Shown here in pieces: positions 44,903 through 52,530 of a stretch of 64,000 bases of DNA (position 1 is its first letter; every line of letters starts with the position of its first letter). A program made the position numbers and the translations under genes. This DNA is from Brevibacillus panacihumi (GTDB lineage Bacteria; Bacillota; Bacilli; Brevibacillales; Brevibacillaceae). The stretch lies in contig NZ_RHHT01000002.1 of NCBI RefSeq assembly GCF_003710985.1, positions 186,001 to 250,000 of the forward strand, given 5' to 3'. The notes beneath the pieces are model-generated. The model saw only the letters and a list, made by a program, of their open reading frames with translations, was not told where the DNA came from and searched no databases.

Positions 44903-46498
44903 ATGGCATTACAGGATGGACTGCTTTCGTTCACCATCAAGGAGACCATTTTCCTCTCATCTGATAGAGCCGGTATCGGTGATTTGCAAGAGCTGGAATT
45001 GGTTCCGGATGTGGAGGTGCTTGAAAATCAGTCCTATGTTTCCATCACAGGCTGCTTGCAGCTCTATGGGAAGTACGAGCCGATCAGGGATACTGCTGAG
45101 CCAGCCAGTGGTGGAACGGAAACCCTGGTAGAGGCGATGTCGTTCTCCCCATTACGCCAGGAGGCATCCGAGAGAGCCGCTTACGGATTGGAAGAGCAGA
45201 TCGGACACCGCATTCCGCTCAATATTACGATTCCCGTAGAACGGATCGCCGAGATGGGGGATATATACGCGATCGTAGACAGCTTTGACTACAAGCTTGA
45301 ATCTCCGCATCAGATGCTGGTAGAGGCTGAACTGAAAATCGCAGGGATACATTTTGCCGATCCGGCGGAGGAGAGGCAGCAAGAGACGAATTCCTATGAT
45401 TACAGTTACGAGGCGGTGCCAGCCAGCCAGGAGGACGTTTGGGATTATTCACATGCAGCTGTAGAGCAGATGGAAGAATCGACTGAGCCTGCGACGCTGG
45501 AAGAGATCGAGGAGAAACTGAATGCGCTGGAGCAGGAAATGGAAAGGCAAACTGAGTCGATTGCGTACGAATCTCAGGATTCCCCTTCGCTCTACGACAT
45601 CCCTGCCGTAGAAGTGGGTTCGCAACAGATATACACGAACGAGAGCTTTGGCGAAGTGACGGAGGATGAGGCGGGTCATCATGTGTCCAGCCAGTACGAT
45701 ACTTGGGATTTCCCAGCTCAAGTACAGGCAGAGGATTCGTCGGCATTTGAGCAAGTCGCAGCACAGAACGGATACAATGATCGTTACGAGCTTGAGCAGC
45801 AGGAAGAAGAATTGGATGCCCCCGTCTTGGCGATTCATGATCAGCAGGAGGTGGATTTTACATCGGTCGCCGACCAGCAGCCTGCCGCCATGCAGGAGGA
45901 TAGAGCTGAAGAGGTAGAGGCAGTAGAGACTCTTGCAGCAGAAGAAGAGCCGGAGAGCCAGGAGGTAATTGCCCCTGCACAGGAACAGGCAGAACAGGAA
46001 GCAGCTGATTCACAGGCAGTGGCCGGCAGTACGGAACAGGTTGAAGATGAAGCGGTTTCGTCCGACGTCGACGTTGCAGAGCTAGAGGCAAGCGCTGAAC
46101 CGGAGGCGCAGGAGGAGGCGGAGGTACGGGTCGCGATTTCCGGGAAACCTTCGCGTGAAAAAGAAGGGAATCTCAATATCACCTCGATCTTTTCGAATGC
46201 ATCGAAGGTGAGACAGGAGGCGGAAGCACAGGAAGCCGAGTCTTCCTCCAGTTCGTCCAAAAAAGCGGCGCTGCCAACAGCCAACGCGTCTACCCTGCAA
46301 GCGATGCAAAACCTTTCCTCCTTCGCTCGCAGCCGGGAAGAACGAACCAGCCAAATGAAGCTGTGCATCATTCAAAAAGAAGAAACGCTGGAAGCCATCT
46401 CGCAGCGCTATTCCTTGCCGGTATCGAGGCTGGTGGAGGTAAACCGACTGACCTCTCATCAGTTGGTAGCCGGACAAATCCTGTACATTCCACAGTGA
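44903..46498 (+). CDS. spoVID: Spore coat assembly protein SpoVID-like, C-terminal LysM
   Basis: Morphogenetic protein for spore encasement, 531 residues from ATG 44903 (AAGGAGGAG 5-9 nt upstream). The N-terminal 150 residues match the SpoVID/encasement domain (F-T-I-K-E-T-I-F-L, L-V-P-D-V-E-V, I-P-L-N-I-T-I-P-V-E-R-I). The middle, about residues 150-400, is acidic and low complexity (E, Q, A, S-rich). The C-terminus is a LysM domain near 480-531 (E-T-L-E-A-I-S-Q-R-Y-S-L-P, G-Q-I-L-Y-I-P). A CATATAGT box at 44858-44865 resembles a sigma-E -10 element, as expected for this gene, but the -35 is weak. Followed by two CotS-like genes as in Bacillus (ysxE). Confidence 0.9.
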   Translation: MALQDGLLSFTIKETIFLSSDRAGIGDLQELELVPDVEVLENQSYVSITGCLQLYGKYEPIRDTAEPASGGTETLVEAMSFSPLRQEASERAAYGLEEQIGHRIPLNITIPVERIAEMGDIYAIVDSFDYKLESPHQMLVEAELKIAGIHFADPAEERQQETNSYDYSYEAVPASQEDVWDYSHAAVEQMEESTEPATLEEIEEKLNALEQEMERQTESIAYESQDSPSLYDIPAVEVGSQQIYTNESFGEVTEDEAGHHVSSQYDTWDFPAQVQAEDSSAFEQVAAQNGYNDRYELEQQEEELDAPVLAIHDQQEVDFTSVADQQPAAMQEDRAEEVEAVETLAAEEEPESQEVIAPAQEQAEQEAADSQAVAGSTEQVEDEAVSSDVDVAELEASAEPEAQEEAEVRVAISGKPSREKEGNLNITSIFSNASKVRQEAEAQEAESSSSSSKKAALPTANASTLQAMQNLSSFARSREERTSQMKLCIIQKEETLEAISQRYSLPVSRLVEVNRLTSHQLVAGQILYIPQ

Positions 46499-46511
46499 GG
46501 AGTGGAGGGCT

Positions 46512-47510
46512 GTGGACAAGATAGATCTAACCGAAATTTGCCAGCAGTACCGGGCGCGTGTGATTCGCGTGACGCCTCTGGACGACTGTTATTTGCTGGA
46601 GACCAATCGCGGTCCCAAAGAATTGCGGGTATGGCCGCGCGTAGATGTGATGCGCTGGTCGTTTGCTTGGCGCGAACGACTGGCGCGTCAGGGTTTTCGC
46701 GGGCTGGAGCGGTTTATCCGGACACGTGACGCCAAACCATACGTCATCGTGGGAAAGCGCGGCGTCACCATGACAGATCACCAACGCCGCATCGAGCCTT
46801 GCAAGCCGGGGGTCGAGATGGCTCGCCAATGCGGAGAGGTGATCGGGATGATGCATGCAGCCCAGCAAGAAAGTCCGCTGCTGAACGGTGCGGAGTATCT
46901 GAAGCAAGAGCAGTTGAAAGCCGAGGCGGAATGGAACCGGGCGAAGGCGCTCTTCGCCTCCTTTCACAGGGGGGACAAAAAAAGGCTGCGGGGAGAACGG
47001 TGGGTGGCGGAGCTGATGTATCCGCTCTTGCAGCGAATGGAACGCTCGTATACAATGCTCAGCCACCCGGAGATCCCGCAGGACAGCATCGGTGTTTCTC
47101 ACAGAGATTTGACTCGTGACAATTGGGGGATCGTGAATGAGCGGCTGTTTATCCGGGGCTTTTTTCGGCCGGCTTTGTCGGTGCAGCATCGGGATGTTGC
47201 AGGTTACTTGCGGGAGCTATACCTGACCCATGCGGACCTGGAGCAGATCGATTCGTTTCTGGATGGTTACGAAGAAAAAAAGGAGCTCTCCTACGGGGAT
47301 TATACGTTGATGCTGGCTTTCATGGCTCGTCCCCGGGAAGTGTGGAAAAGTGTGGAGTCGTATGTAAAACAGCTTGTGCACGAGCCGCAGGTGCCGACGA
47401 CTGCGATTGAACAGGCTATGGAATGCCAGCAGACAGTAGATGTGCTGCTGCGGCACATCGCCAATCGGGCCGAGCGGGCAAGGAGTGAAGGCAGCCATGA
47501 GTCGCTTTGA
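46512..47510 (+). CDS. CotS/YsxE-family spore-coat kinase-like protein
   Basis: 332-residue protein of the CotS group (aminoglycoside-phosphotransferase-like fold). Start GTG 46512 after GGAGGG. It retains a catalytic-loop motif V-S-H-R-D-L-T-R-D-N-W near residue 195, but where kinases have the metal-binding I-D-F-D the sequence reads I-R-G-F-F-R, so activity is doubtful. The C-terminal Y-L-R-E-L-Y ... D-G-Y helices are typical. It overlaps the next gene by 14 bp. Two such genes in tandem after spoVID; this one may be a divergent duplicate. Confidence 0.8.
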   Translation: MDKIDLTEICQQYRARVIRVTPLDDCYLLETNRGPKELRVWPRVDVMRWSFAWRERLARQGFRGLERFIRTRDAKPYVIVGKRGVTMTDHQRRIEPCKPGVEMARQCGEVIGMMHAAQQESPLLNGAEYLKQEQLKAEAEWNRAKALFASFHRGDKKRLRGERWVAELMYPLLQRMERSYTMLSHPEIPQDSIGVSHRDLTRDNWGIVNERLFIRGFFRPALSVQHRDVAGYLRELYLTHADLEQIDSFLDGYEEKKELSYGDYTLMLAFMARPREVWKSVESYVKQLVHEPQVPTTAIEQAMECQQTVDVLLRHIANRAERARSEGSHESL

Positions 47511-48492
47511 GGAAATATTCCCCCTGTTTCAGGAATACGACATGTTTGCCCAGTCCATCGATGTGCTCAAGGAGCCGAATGTGTTCAAGGCAGAGACACC
47601 GTACGGCACCTTTATCTGCAAAAGATCGTCCATCCCGGGCAAGCGTTTTTCCCAAGTCAGCGATGTCTTGCGGCAATTGCAAAAACGCGGCTGGGAAGGG
47701 GCAGTGCCTTTCGTGTATACGAAGTATGACGATCCCTTCGTGCAGGTAGAAGACAGGGTCTATTACCTGACGAGATGGCAACCCGGCAATGAACAATGGG
47801 CTGCTCAACCGCTTGCCTGGGCGACGCCGACTCTCGAAAGACTGGCGGAGATGCATCATTTGACCCAAAATGTTCACTTTGACGATCCTAGACAAGTAGA
47901 GCCGCTGATTGATTCCTTGCTGGCGAGATGGCGCTTCTGGCTCAAGCAAATGGACGCTGCAGCTGAGACGGCCCAAGGACGCGTCTATCAATCCCCGTTT
48001 GATGTCGTATTCTTGGCCAACCAGGGGTTTGTCGCAGAGCTGGGCAAACAAGCGATTGACCTTCTGGTGGATTGGCGGGAGCGGCACGAGACACATGCTC
48101 ATTTTCGCCTTTCATTGATACACGGCTATCCCCATCCGGCTCATACCGTTGCGGACCGGACTGGCAGAGGAAGGCTGATCAATTTTGACCGGGCTGTTTT
48201 TGATACGCCGATCCGTGATTTGACGCTGTTTTATCGCACGTATTTTCAGATGGCGGGTGATCAGGCAGGCGCTTCCCAACTGTTTCACCATTATGCCTCC
48301 ATCTTTCCCCTTCGACCGGACGAGATCGAGCTTTTGGCAGCATTTTTAAGCTATCCTGAACGCGTGATGCGGGACATCGATGTCTATTACAACAAACGGA
48401 GAGACTGGAGTGAGCTTTACGCCGTCAAGCGGCTGGAAAAAGATATGGACCGTTTGATGCGCCTACATCGCTGGGTCCAGCAAGCATTCTGA
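47497..48492 (+). CDS. ysxE: YsxE-like spore coat protein (CotS family)
   Basis: 331-residue CotS-family protein from ATG 47497 with AAGGAGTG 12 nt upstream. The N-lobe (F-K-A-E-T-P-Y-G-T-F-I-C-K-R) and Y-Y-L-T-R-W near 90 fit the family. The catalytic loop is altered: L-I-H-G-Y-P-H-P-A-H-T replaces H-G-D-x-H-P-x-N, losing the catalytic aspartate, while the metal-binding segment is kept as L-I-N-F-D-R-A near 228. This is the reverse of the preceding gene. The position after spoVID matches ysxE of B. subtilis. A terminator follows. Confidence 0.85.
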   Translation: MSRFEEIFPLFQEYDMFAQSIDVLKEPNVFKAETPYGTFICKRSSIPGKRFSQVSDVLRQLQKRGWEGAVPFVYTKYDDPFVQVEDRVYYLTRWQPGNEQWAAQPLAWATPTLERLAEMHHLTQNVHFDDPRQVEPLIDSLLARWRFWLKQMDAAAETAQGRVYQSPFDVVFLANQGFVAELGKQAIDLLVDWRERHETHAHFRLSLIHGYPHPAHTVADRTGRGRLINFDRAVFDTPIRDLTLFYRTYFQMAGDQAGASQLFHHYASIFPLRPDEIELLAAFLSYPERVMRDIDVYYNKRRDWSELYAVKRLEKDMDRLMRLHRWVQQAF

Positions 48493-48496
48493 CAGA

Positions 48497-48528
48497 CAAC
48501 GTCTCAGCAGTTTGGGACGTTGTTTTTT
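48497..48528 (+). terminator. Terminator after ysxE
   Basis: 9-bp stem CAACGTCTC / GGGACGTTG with one G-T pair, then TTTTTT. Confidence 0.85.
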
Positions 48529-48530
48529 CG

Positions 48531-48713
48531 TTACAGCCAATCGAAGACAATGGCCACATAGAGCAGGGCGAGAAGTCCAAGCAGAATCACATCGAAGGAG
48601 GTCGGAAAGAGGACGGTACGGATAAATTGAAAGACCATCAGGGGAAGCAGGATTTGCTTGAGGCCAAACTTGATTCGCAGAAAAGTAGGATTGTACTTCC
48701 AGCGAAAATTCAT
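48531..48713 (-). CDS. Small membrane protein, 60 residues
   Basis: Short hydrophobic protein: a basic start (M-N-F-R-W-K-Y), then two membrane segments (L-L-P-L-M-V-F-Q-F-I and V-I-L-L-G-L-L-A-L-L-Y-V-A-I-V). A good ribosome site, GAGGTGA, lies 7 nt before ATG 48713, which makes it likely real. Family not recognised. It is transcribed toward the ysxE terminator and away from the phosphatase gene. Confidence 0.6.
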   Translation of the reverse strand: MNFRWKYNPTFLRIKFGLKQILLPLMVFQFIRTVLFPTSFDVILLGLLALLYVAIVFDWL

Positions 48714-48826
48714 CGCGAGATCACCTCAACTCAGCATATGCCAAAGCAGTTTGGACCGTGCCAGTCAGACCGGTACAGGTTTGGGGGCGTATAAAACAGG
48801 GAAGGGCAATTACAACGGAAGGATAG

Positions 48827-50566
48827 ATGCTGGCGATTAAGGTGATGGAGATGCGAATGGAAACGTGGATGTTTTGGCTTGGCATCGGTGTTGGCGGGTG
48901 CATTCTTTATGGCTTGTGGGCCGCTTACCGGGAATATGGCACAAAGGTTTTGGAAGATTCGGCTGCAGAAGGAATTCGCCGACAGTACCTCAAACTGCGC
49001 TTTTCGCAATTGGAAGCGGGCTTGATGCTGTTACTGATGTTCTCAAGCTTGCTCGGTCTTCTGCTGCTCCCGCAACTGTCTTTTGCAGGGAGTGCGGGCT
49101 TGTCGGCAGCGCTTCTGCTCTTTTCCTTTCGCTTCGTACGGACAAGCCAGGCGAATCTAGTGCTGCTCAAGGATGTATTTCACTCGGCAGCCAAGCTGCA
49201 ACAAAATTATGCCGAAAAAGTGATTTCGTTGCAGGCGACCAACAGCCAGCTTGCACATCTGCTCGGACTAAACAAAAACTATAAATATCTGCTGAACGCC
49301 AGAGATGATGTCCGCCCCCGCCCGCTGACGGAGGATTCCCTGCAGGAATTGACCCAGGAGCTCGTAGACTACTGGTTTGCGAGGGTTGGCACCATATCCT
49401 TTCTGCGCTTCTCGCTGGAAACAGCCGATGGCGACGTGTATCAGGAAGCAATGCGCGGGACACCGGATCATCCTGACGTCGTCCTGCGTGTCTGCGAGCA
49501 GATAAAAGTGGAAGACCTGCCCGGCTCCTTGAAGCTGATTCAGTTCGTCACGCTGACAGCAGAGGTCAAGATGGGAGAAAACGGAGAACGGGAGCTGGAA
49601 CCGGCCTTTTTCCGCTTTCTGCTGCTTCATGTTCATGACTATCTCCTGCAGTGCATGGACAATCGCCGTTCCTTGGCGATCCGGGAAATGGAGAAGGAAA
49701 TGGAGCTGGCGCAGCGAATACAATCTTTACTGATTCCCCGAGAGAAGTTTGCTCTGGAACGGCTAAAGGCGAGCGCGGTCTATTCTCCCGTGACCTACGT
49801 AGGCGGAGATTATATCGACTACATCCAGATGGATGAACGCTACACCTGCTTTATTGTTGCTGATGTTTCGGGCCATGGATTGCCAGCCAGCATGCTTGCT
49901 ACGGGCATCCGAAGCGCCGTACGATCTGTCGTTTTGCAGAAGGTCTGCGGCCCTGATGAGATTCTTGGAACGTTGAACCGGCTTCTGTACGAAGATCTGT
50001 CCAGGACGAGATCATTCATCACAGCGCTGGTGATGGTATACGACAGTGTTGAGCACAAGCTGTTATTGAGCAGGGCCGGTCATCCGCATCCCCTGTACCT
50101 GTCGGAATCAAAACAGGTTATTCTCCCTTCCATGGGCGGGGTCGGACTGGGCTTGTTGCCTGACTTTACCTATCCCCTGCAAGAGATCGCTTTGCTGGAA
50201 GCGTGTATGATTCTCGTCTATACGGATGGCCTATTGAATGCGGGGAGAAATGATCCCCAAACGTATCCGCAAAAATGGCTGAACGATCTCGGGCAACTGT
50301 TGCAGGAACCTGATGTGCAGGAACCTGATGTGACATGTGAAAACGCGATTGATCGCGTCGAGTCATTTATCTGGGACAAGACAAGAAGCGGGCAACAGAC
50401 TGACGATATTGCTGTGCTGATTTTGCAATTTCAACCCATAGAAGAAACATGCAGGTATCATAAAGGGGGCTGCACGGAGGAAAAAGCGTCCGCCCCAGCG
50501 GCCAACGCGACACGAAAAAGGAGGATGAACCGTGATTCTGTGCGAACAGTGTCCGAACAATCCTGA
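48827..50566 (+). CDS. Membrane PP2C-type (SpoIIE/RsbU-like) serine phosphatase
   Basis: Membrane-anchored phosphatase that would dephosphorylate a STAS anti-sigma-antagonist, 579 residues. Helices near residues 15-35 and 65-100; a coiled stretch about 110-150; a middle sensory-like region; and a PP2C domain from about 285: I-P-R-E-K-F, G-G-D-Y-I-D-Y near 325, A-D-V-S-G-H-G-L-P near 346, Y-T-D-G-L-L-N-A near 465, Q-T-D-D-I-A-V-L near 524. A short tandem repeat E-P-D-V-Q-E-P-D-V occurs near 490. Starts at 48845, 48851 or 48857 are also possible. Overlaps the next gene by 35 bp. Confidence 0.85.
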   Translation: MLAIKVMEMRMETWMFWLGIGVGGCILYGLWAAYREYGTKVLEDSAAEGIRRQYLKLRFSQLEAGLMLLLMFSSLLGLLLLPQLSFAGSAGLSAALLLFSFRFVRTSQANLVLLKDVFHSAAKLQQNYAEKVISLQATNSQLAHLLGLNKNYKYLLNARDDVRPRPLTEDSLQELTQELVDYWFARVGTISFLRFSLETADGDVYQEAMRGTPDHPDVVLRVCEQIKVEDLPGSLKLIQFVTLTAEVKMGENGERELEPAFFRFLLLHVHDYLLQCMDNRRSLAIREMEKEMELAQRIQSLLIPREKFALERLKASAVYSPVTYVGGDYIDYIQMDERYTCFIVADVSGHGLPASMLATGIRSAVRSVVLQKVCGPDEILGTLNRLLYEDLSRTRSFITALVMVYDSVEHKLLLSRAGHPHPLYLSESKQVILPSMGGVGLGLLPDFTYPLQEIALLEACMILVYTDGLLNAGRNDPQTYPQKWLNDLGQLLQEPDVQEPDVTCENAIDRVESFIWDKTRSGQQTDDIAVLILQFQPIEETCRYHKGGCTEEKASAPAANATRKRRMNRDSVRTVSEQS

Positions 50567-51770
50567 TTGTCAAAACTGCCTAGAAGCCTTGCGTGTCGGC
50601 AATTCGGCTCGAAAAGTAATTCCGCCCCGTTCTGTTCGCATCACCCTGCTTGGCACCGGACAGACCTGCCAAGTCCAATTGGTTACAGTCAGCAGGACGG
50701 CGATTGGCTTGTACAGCCCCAATCTTCCGCTCCACGACCGACTCGAAGTGGAGCTGGCGGATGATTTTCGCATTATTGGCACTGGATTAAAAGGAATAGA
50801 GGGCGATCCGTATTTTGTGATGGACATCGACAAGGTGCTGCGCCGTCAGGAAGTCCTGGATCGCTTGCTGCTCGAAGAGTTTCATACCTGGCTCATGAGC
50901 AAGGAACTGGATCTTTCCAACATCCTGCTGGATTGGAAGGAACGAGACGACCAGATGAGCCGTCTAATCAAGCAGGAGCTTCAAAAGCTGTCCATCCTGC
51001 GCCAAGTGGAGACGATCTTTCTGTACCACTACGAGTGGGGAAATTTGAGGCCGCTCGGATCGAACCGGGCTGAACCGGATATCGAAAGAGAAATGAAGCG
51101 GCTGATTCACCCGACTTCTTTGACAGGGGCTTCACTGCGCGAGCAGCTGGTCTCGGCAAATGGGGAGAAGGTGTTTGAGCTATACGCCTCGCCTCTGCCT
51201 GATCAAACCTGTGGCGTAGCATTGATCGACGTGACGTCCGTCATCATGGAGGAGCGCAAGCGCAAGAGGCGAGAGTGGGAGATGTACCGCGATCTGCTCG
51301 GGGTCGTTACGCGAAACAAACTGCTGCTTTTAAACGACGAGGAACTGTTCGTATTGCTGCGGGAGGGAAGAAAGCTGTTATCGCAGAATCTGCGGGAGCC
51401 GGAGGATCTGGCCTCTTTGCGCAAAGCGTTCAGAAAGGCCTTGGAACCGATGAACCTGCCGGACAAAAGGCTCCTGCAATATCTGGTCGCGGTCAACGAG
51501 GCAGCTTCCAATATGATCAAACACGGAAATGGCGGCTCCATACTGCTCTATGCGGCTACGGACTGGAGCAAATGCAGAGCGGTCATCCATGATGATGGGC
51601 AGGGAATTGTACTTGAGGACTTGCCTCGTGCTACACTGTTACAAGGGTATTCAACCCAGCATTCCCTGGGAGTCGGCTTTCACGTCATGCTGCAATACTG
51701 TGATCGGCTCTATCTGGGAAGCTCGCATGCAGGGACGAAATTGATCCTGGAGTGTGACGCTACAGCTTGA
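50532..51770 (+). CDS. HATPase protein of partner-switching type with N-terminal Cys4 motif
   Basis: 412-residue protein; GTG 50532 has GGAGG 8 nt upstream. The N-terminus carries C4-x2-C7-x5-C13-x2-C16, a likely zinc or iron-sulfur site, followed by a possible PilZ-like beta domain to about 100. The middle (about 110-260) may be sensory. The C-terminal HATPase_c domain of the RsbW/SpoIIAB group shows N-E-A-A-S-N-M-I-K-H near 318, D-D-G-Q-G-I near 354, and L-G-V-G-F-H near 380. It probably works as kinase or binding partner for the following STAS protein. Which sigma factor or output it controls is not visible. Confidence 0.8.
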   Translation: MILCEQCPNNPDCQNCLEALRVGNSARKVIPPRSVRITLLGTGQTCQVQLVTVSRTAIGLYSPNLPLHDRLEVELADDFRIIGTGLKGIEGDPYFVMDIDKVLRRQEVLDRLLLEEFHTWLMSKELDLSNILLDWKERDDQMSRLIKQELQKLSILRQVETIFLYHYEWGNLRPLGSNRAEPDIEREMKRLIHPTSLTGASLREQLVSANGEKVFELYASPLPDQTCGVALIDVTSVIMEERKRKRREWEMYRDLLGVVTRNKLLLLNDEELFVLLREGRKLLSQNLREPEDLASLRKAFRKALEPMNLPDKRLLQYLVAVNEAASNMIKHGNGGSILLYAATDWSKCRAVIHDDGQGIVLEDLPRATLLQGYSTQHSLGVGFHVMLQYCDRLYLGSSHAGTKLILECDATA

Positions 51771-51875
51771 GGCGATAGGCATTCTTTGGTTTTCATGTTT
51801 ATGGACGCAAAAATCAGGGTAATCAATCAGTGTGGAATGACAAAGTACAGTATCGATACCGAGAGGGGGGTGGGC

Positions 51876-52190
51876 ATGGACTACCGAGCAACGGAGACAA
51901 ATGGACAGGCCACGTTATTTTTTACTGGAGAATTGGATATGGCAGTGGGAGACCAGGTCGGCCAATTGCTTCAGAAATACGGGGAACGGAATCAAACCGT
52001 CAGAGTCGATTTTCAAGATGTCTCTTTTGTGGATTCATCCGGCATCGGCAGCCTGTTTTTTACCACAAAAGAATTGCTGGCTTTGGGCAAAGAAGTGGAG
52101 ATTGTAAATGTACGCGAGGAAATCCTGGATATTCTGCACGTGCTGGGCTTTACACAAGCACTGGGAATCTCCATTGGAAAAGCCGAATAA
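51876..52190 (+). CDS. STAS-domain anti-anti-sigma factor-like protein
   Basis: 104-residue single STAS domain, similar to RsbV/SpoIIAA. F-T-G-E-L-D-M-A near residue 19 and the phospho-acceptor motif V-D-S-S-G-I-G-S-L near 54. ATG 51876 is chosen (AGAGGGGGG 5-9 nt upstream) over the open frame from 51786. It completes a phosphatase/kinase/antagonist set with the two genes before it. No sigma-factor gene accompanies it, so the output may be a sigma factor elsewhere or another process. Confidence 0.88.
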   Translation: MDYRATETNGQATLFFTGELDMAVGDQVGQLLQKYGERNQTVRVDFQDVSFVDSSGIGSLFFTTKELLALGKEVEIVNVREEILDILHVLGFTQALGISIGKAE

Positions 52191-52196
52191 CCGGGT

Positions 52197-52226
52197 TTGA
52201 CGCAAAACGACTCTCTTGTATATAAT
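52197..52226 (+). promoter_or_regulatory. Promoter for valS T-box leader
   Basis: TTGACG (52197-52202) and TATAAT (52221-52226), 18-bp spacer, immediately before the T-box leader. Confidence 0.7.
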
Positions 52227-52232
52227 ACATCA

Positions 52233-52499
52233 TATCAATGAATTCCATATACCATCAACGATGAGCGGGAAGAGTAAGCCAGGACCCCTTGACAGAGAGG
52301 AGAATCAGCGCTGAGAGATTCTCTAGGTGAGGAATGGCTGAATGTCGCCCAGGAGTTGTTCCGATGAGACCATTGTAGTCGGAAGCGGTTCGCAGCCGTT
52401 ATCTTGTTAGAGGGAACACCCGAGTCTGCTAGGCTTGGTGTGTTAACAAAGGTGGTACCGCGAAATGATCCTTTCGTCCTTTGGATGAAGGGTTTTTTT
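52233..52499 (+). promoter_or_regulatory. T-box riboswitch, valine specifier
   Basis: Leader RNA sensing uncharged tRNA-Val. The conserved T-box AAAGGTGGTACCGCG is at 52448-52462. Stem I features include AGAGTAAG near 52272 and, on its 3' side, GAATGTCGCCC, giving GTC (52344-52346) as specifier codon for valine. The terminator helix is CCTTTCGTCC (52470-52479) with GGATGAAGGG (52483-52492), then seven Ts. When uncharged tRNA pairs with the T-box the antiterminator forms and valS is transcribed (established mechanism). It fills the gene-free stretch before valS. Confidence 0.93.
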
Positions 52500-52530
52500 A
52501 TTTTTTTCAACGAACGAGGAGGAAAGAGCG

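Noticed and set aside
50310-50336. Tandem repeat coding for E-P-D-V-Q-E-P-D-V
   Set aside because: Only two short units; within normal variation of a coding sequence and not evidence of a functional repeat.
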